NCBI GenBank assembly: GCA_946800325.1
Contig: OX326956.1
Coordinates: 38,967,082-39,031,081 of the forward strand
Origin: Luzula sylvatica
Lineage: Eukaryota; Streptophyta; Magnoliopsida; Poales; Juncaceae
Length of the DNA stretch: 64,000 bases
Direction: 5' to 3'
This document shows, piece after piece, positions 59,687 through 64,000 of this stretch (its first letter is position 1; each line of letters begins with the position of its first letter). Below the pieces are notes generated by a model. It had not been told where the DNA came from. It did no database searches and was given only the letters and a program-made list of their open reading frames with translations. Position numbers and translations under genes: made by a program.

Positions 59687-60427
59687 GGGGAATTCTGAAA
59701 AACACCGTAACTTTTCTACAAATTTAAAAAAATTCCATGTCATTTTAGGAAATTCTCTATTTTTTTGAGATTCCCTCAAATACTCCCAAAAAAAACTCCT
59801 ATCTTTTTTTGTTATGTTTTTAAAAATGACCGTTATATCCTCATAATTTTATTTTATAAATCTCTATAATTTAATAAATAATAAATAGATATTAAACTAT
59901 AAAAAAAAATGTTAAAAAATAAATAATATTAAAATATTATAATAAATAATACATGGATATTAAAATATTATAATAAATAATACATAGATATTAAAATATT
60001 ATAATAAATAATACATTGATATTAAAATGTCATTTTCAACAATTATTAGTATTTTAATATATATGTATTATTTATTATAATATTTTAATATGTATGTATT
60101 ATTTATAATAATATTTTAATATCCATTTATTATTTATTATAATATTTTAATATCCATTTATTATTTATTATAATATTTTAATATCTATGTATTATTTATT
60201 TTTTATTAAATTTTTTATATTTAATTATTTATCAAATAAAATTATGGAAAATGATATAAAGGTAATCTTCAAAATCATAACAAAAAGATAGGGTGTTCTT
60301 GAAGGAATCTAAAAATGTTAGGGGATTTTGGAGGAAACCACAAATATAGAGAGTTTTTTAAGAAATCTAAAAAAAAGGGTTTTTCATAATTTTCAAAAAA
60401 ATTAGAGATTTTTTTGAAGAATTCCCC
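59687..60427. mobile_element. MULE-like element, family C, with internal 31-bp repeats
   Basis: The ends are complementary: ggggaattctgaaaaacacc at left, aattcttcaaaaaaatct in complement at right, arms about 120-150 bp and diverged. The phrase layout (ccctatcttttt, tttttggaa) is like families A and B. A possible duplication tattttaaa lies at 59678-59686 and at 60432-60440, but the right copy is four bases away from the end, so this is not certain. The centre contains 31-bp tandem repeats in opposite orientations. Confidence 0.65.
59925..60205. repeat. 31-bp tandem repeats on two facing arms
   Basis: The unit taaaatattataataaataa plus tacat.gata recurs about three times from 59925 to 60025. 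Its complement recurs about four to five times from 60050 to 60205. The arrays face each other around a 30-base centre, giving a large hairpin of tandem units. Confidence 0.8.
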
Positions 60428-60746
60428 TATATATTTTAAATGTCCTTACATGAACTATTAAAATTTTAATTTGTCTATACTATATCACATTATTGATTTT
60501 CCGTTCATTATTGACGACATCATCATGTCCATATCAATTCGAACATGATCTCGGTAATATTCTTGATCACACTTTCACTTTGCATTTACATAGATTATTA
60601 TACCGTAATGTCGTATCTAAAGGAAATACAATTATAGATCAACTAGTAACATGCACACATGAGGATGGACGAACGTAGGCGTTCGTCGATACGATTGGAC
60701 GCATAATAAGATTATGCAAATCTGACAGAAATAACATAGTCAGTCA
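60428..60746. other. Intergenic DNA
   Basis: No gene is supported. The frame at 60493-60678 (+) has no recognised content. The last part (60723-60746) begins the GTCAGTCA-type repeats that continue after the inserted hAT element. Confidence 0.5.
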
Positions 60747-61222
60747 TAGGGATGTCAACGGGACGGGTCGGGTTCGGGTAAGCCTCCCCCATACCCGAAC
60801 CCGAACCCAAAATATCCGCAGGTAAAAAATCATACCCGAACCCGAACCCGTTACCCGAAAATCACCAATACAAAATCTAAAAAAAAATAATTTAAAAATT
60901 ATTATACAAATACGTAAAATCACCAACAAATTAGTATACATAAAACAAACAACTTGTACAAAATACATTATAAATTGCAAAAATTACAAATAATTAATCT
61001 ATAAAACACCACAAAATTTCATAGCATTGAGTATTTTCGGGTATTTGTTCGGGTTCGGGTATACCCGCGAGTAAAAATTTACCCCCGTACCCGAACCCGA
61101 ACCCGGGGCGGGTATTTTTTTCGGGTAATACCCGACCCGCGGGTATTTTTTTGGGTATTACCCGCCCCATTTGGGCCGGGTACCCGCGGGTTCGGGTTTT
61201 ACCCGACCCATTGACATCCCTA
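60747..61222. mobile_element. hAT-type MITE, copy 2
   Basis: Starts tagggatgtcaacgggacg and ends with gacatcccta. It is flanked by gtcagtca (60739-60746) and gccagtca (61223-61230), an 8-bp duplication with one mismatch. Same arms of cgggt/acccg units as 59113-59636, with an AT-rich centre. Inserted into the GTCATGAC repeat array. Confidence 0.88.
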
Positions 61223-61545
61223 GCCAGTCATGACGGACTGGTTGTCAGTCATGACGGACATATAGGTTAATCTGTCAGATTACACAAAAATATACAGTCA
61301 GTCATGACAGACTGGTTGGTCAGTCATGACGGAACAAAGGAAATTTTGTGTACCAATATGTGAGTATGAGTCATGACTGACTGTATGTCAGTCATGTCGG
61401 ACTGTATTGTCATGACAGACTGTATAGTATGTGAGGTGCGTCATGACGGACTGCATAGTCAGTCATGACGGACTATAAGAGTAACTGCTGTTTCCAGTAA
61501 CCGTGACTAGTGCGTCATGACGTACTGTATGTCAGTCATGACCGG
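61223..61545. repeat. Array of GTCATGAC palindromes with TGACG motifs
   Basis: About ten copies of the 8-base palindrome gtcatgac occur in 330 bases, most as agtcatgacggactg with variable spacing and drift. Several give tgacg (as-1/bZIP core), and two form cgtcatgacg. Spacing is irregular, so it is not a simple satellite. Confidence 0.85.
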
Positions 61546-62163
61546 ACTGTGATCCAAATTTCAGATTAGCAGTTTTCTTTGTACTCATTAATCCTCTAAT
61601 TAATGAGGTGATTAATATAAGATCAATTGTTGATCTTCTCTCTTTCTGAGTCAACCTGATCAGTTTTCTACATGCTTGTGAGACAAGTAATAGAGAAAGC
61701 TTGATAATCACCATTAGAGATGAAGGTCAAGCAAGTTTACAACGATTTTAGGGGAATCGCGCGTAACCGAAAGTCGCTAGCTCGAGGTGAATACGAGTAG
61801 AGGGATTTGACCTGAAATCCTCTTTTGTGATCAGAAGTGAGAGCGAGATGAATGACGAACCGGATGCAATCCGGTTGTACACGACAAACCGGAGCTCCAT
61901 CGAAGGTGTCGAATCATGCGAGAATGGGACGTGCGTGTCGTCGAGGATTGGAGCAGCGAAAGTGAAGCAACTATGCGATCAACCCGTCACCGTGATCAAT
62001 TTCACGCGGTATGGTTCTCTATGAATTAGGAGTTAATTTCATAGGCAGTTGCATGTAGATTTAGGATTCGTACTCTCGTATCGAAGACGTGGTCCTCGGG
62101 ATCGGGTGGACCGGGCCTCACAATCCGCTGCGCGGGGCTCGGTAGTGACGCCGATACCCAACA
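61546..62163 (-). mobile_element. LTR-like block, possibly a solo or truncated LTR
   Basis: On the minus strand it starts TGTTGGGTATCGGCG at 62163 and has a more balanced base composition than its surroundings, with no coding frame. TG at the start and this style of GC-rich leader are typical of copia-type LTRs in plants. I found no matching far end, primer-binding site or 5-bp duplication, so the call is tentative. The GTCATGAC array may be the inner part of the same LTR. Confidence 0.4.
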
Positions 62164-64000
62164 GCATCTACTATTCTAAGTTCATGATTTTTGCATAAAA
62201 AAACCATGGCAATTTTTATGTATTGAATTTGTATATAAATTTCGTTTTTCAAGTTGCATAAAAGAATGTTTAATTTTTTATGTTAAAAAAGTGTAATTTG
62301 TATTTTTGTAATAGTAATATATATATTTACATGTGTTACCTACATTTTTAATCATGTCATGCATATCTTTTTATATAATCATTATGTCTTTTTTATACAA
62401 TCATTATATCTCTTGAAGTATCCTACAAATATGTTAAATAATATTTTAAATTATTATGGATCGAAATATATAATGGTCTGAAGTATCGTAAATGGAGTAT
62501 ATATATCATAGTATCCTGAAAGTATCTCATTGTATTATGACGTATCCGAGTCTTATTTGTAAAAAATAAATATTAAAATAATCGAATACTCCACGTGATG
62601 TATCTGGTACGTATCCGACCGCATCACACTCGTATTCGTATTCCCATGATATTTTTTTTCTTTTAACCGTAAAATATCCGCATAACATAAATAATAACTC
62701 ATTACATTTAATTGTAAAATTGATGTACATTAAAGAGTGACGCTATTACAAGAGCTAACATGACTTAATAAAGAACAAATTCAATTTTCGTTTAATAAAT
62801 GACAATTTTACCCTTATTTATAATGATTCTTTTTTATTGTTCTTATTATTAACATTATTACATTTCATAAATTGTGCAAAATAATATTTCATGTATATAA
62901 AATCACAATCTCTTCATTCGTACAATCATAGTCTTTAAAAATAAAGTACACAATTTTTATTGAATAAATATATTTGAAATAATAATTTTTTAGATTTTAA
63001 ATTGGGTATTCTTCGCTAGAAATTTTTGTTTTAAATACGTAGATCGAATATATTTTTTTTTCATTTTTGAAGATCGAAGAGCACATTTTGTTTTATTTTG
63101 TGTTATAATATTCATTGTCGAGAGAGCAAATGAGAGTAAATTTATTTATTTACATGTTCATACAAAACAATAAATAACAATTATCATGAATGAGAATAAA
63201 ATGGTTATTAGTTTGATTCTTTATAAAATTATTTTTTTGTTGAATCATATCAGTTCTTGTTACCCACATTAAATCATTGAACTTTTTTTGCCTATAGGTT
63301 ATACTTATAGCCATGAGCATGCACTAATATCCGTTTCTTTTTATAACAAAAATCTCTTGGGTTTGATATTATTGTCCCGAGCTCAAAAAATCTCACATTT
63401 AATTATGTGAGTTGATTAACATTTTTAATTGAGTCAATTAACGATTTAATTGACACGCCAATTATTATTTATTAATAATTAATATATTAAAATATATTTA
63501 GGTGTCCATTAAAAAATCTGTAATCAAGATAGTTAATGATGTTAATCAACTCACCCAATTGAATTATGATATTATTGATGATGTCATCATGAATATTTTT
63601 TTGAATTACAGAGACATGATATAATTTCCCAAATCTCACAAGCAAATCAATAAACGATACTTAGTCTTTATATATGTACTAGAAAGTTTCCGGCTTAATT
63701 ACATGGATTTGTTGATTTGTGATTGTCTTATACTAATATAATTGAATTGAATTGTACAATTTCAAGAACTTCAAATTTTGTTTTGATTTAATATATGTGT
63801 AGGTAAGTTTAAACATACAAAAGCCCTCATGCAATTGCGCGAGTTTAATGAAACTACTTCATATTTGTCGATGAATGTTGAGTCAAATTACTCAACATTT
63901 AAATCCTGATTTTACACAGGGTTTACTGTTAATTAGAAAACTTATAATCGCAAACTTGTATCTTACAATCCCTCTTCCAAACATTACTCTCAAAAGAAAA
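62164..64000. other. Intergenic AT-rich DNA
   Basis: No gene is supported. The dispersed repeat occupies 62395-62695. Later sequence has only short inverted phrases such as caattaacgatttaattgac (63434-63453) and gagtcaaattactcaac. Nothing else is recognised up to the end of the window. Confidence 0.55.
62395..62695. repeat. Dispersed repeat, copy 3 of 3 (partial)
   Basis: Matches the second half of 7330-7845 and 28388-28835 in order: ttattatggatcgaaatata, ggagtat, taaatattaaaataatcgaa, cacgtgatgtatctggtacg and an end near ccgcataacataa. The first half is absent or unrecognisable. Confidence 0.68.

Noticed and set aside
1..64000. CRISPR arrays, bacterial operons, prophage or rRNA/tRNA genes
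   Set aside because: The window is plant nuclear DNA with spliced genes. The repeats are transposons and tandem duplications. I could not identify any tRNA or rRNA gene by eye; a tRNA scan would be needed to exclude short ones.

Overview
This is nuclear DNA from a flowering plant, most likely a eudicot. It is very AT-rich, its genes have GT-AG introns, and its protein families are plant-typical: a heavy-metal/proline-rich protein, a DUF538 protein, a nuclear intron maturase and a UBP15-type deubiquitinase. Long gene-poor stretches are filled with plant transposons. I cannot name the species.

Genes I can support: a Pi21-like heavy-metal-associated protein (3302-4511, +, three exons); an acidic protein of unknown function (8308-8838, -); prefoldin subunit 6 (20630-21859, -, five exons); a DUF538 protein (32944-33372, +); a nuclear group II intron maturase (41355-43463, -); a small secreted peptide precursor that may be IDA-like (45838-46152, -); and a MYND-finger ubiquitin-specific protease of the UBP15/16 type (46558-50412, -, thirteen exons). 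The exon structures were worked out by hand from splice sites, reading phase and family conservation. The last three genes, all on the minus strand, form the one gene-dense block (41-51 kb). They share no evident pathway: organelle intron splicing, peptide signalling and deubiquitination.

The rest is largely a transposon graveyard, and many elements have readable target-site duplications (TSDs). With 9-bp TSDs (Mutator-like, MULE): 16777-18631, 24325-26912, 27586-27760, 31708-32676, 33592-34827 and 34345-34700, the last nested in the one before; 11649-12618 and 59687-60427 are older relatives. With 8-bp TSDs (hAT-like): 19688-20223, 59113-59636 and 60747-61222. A Helitron-like tandem array (about 14709-19557) ends in a GC-rich hairpin plus CTAG. 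A 5'-truncated LINE (35712-40765) has a 14-bp TSD and a poly(A) tail. There are also a decayed hAT transposase (23270-24290, -), an LTR-like block near 61.5-62.2 kb and an unclassified dispersed repeat at 7.3, 28.4 and 62.4 kb.

The most unusual structures are: the 1.86-kb MULE-type element made of three palindromic modules in tandem inside long inverted ends; a MULE whose broken transposase carries a FAR1-type DNA-binding domain joined to a core fragment at a 17-bp repeat; an array of ten GTCATGAC palindromes at 61.2-61.5 kb; and the divergent IDA-like precursor.
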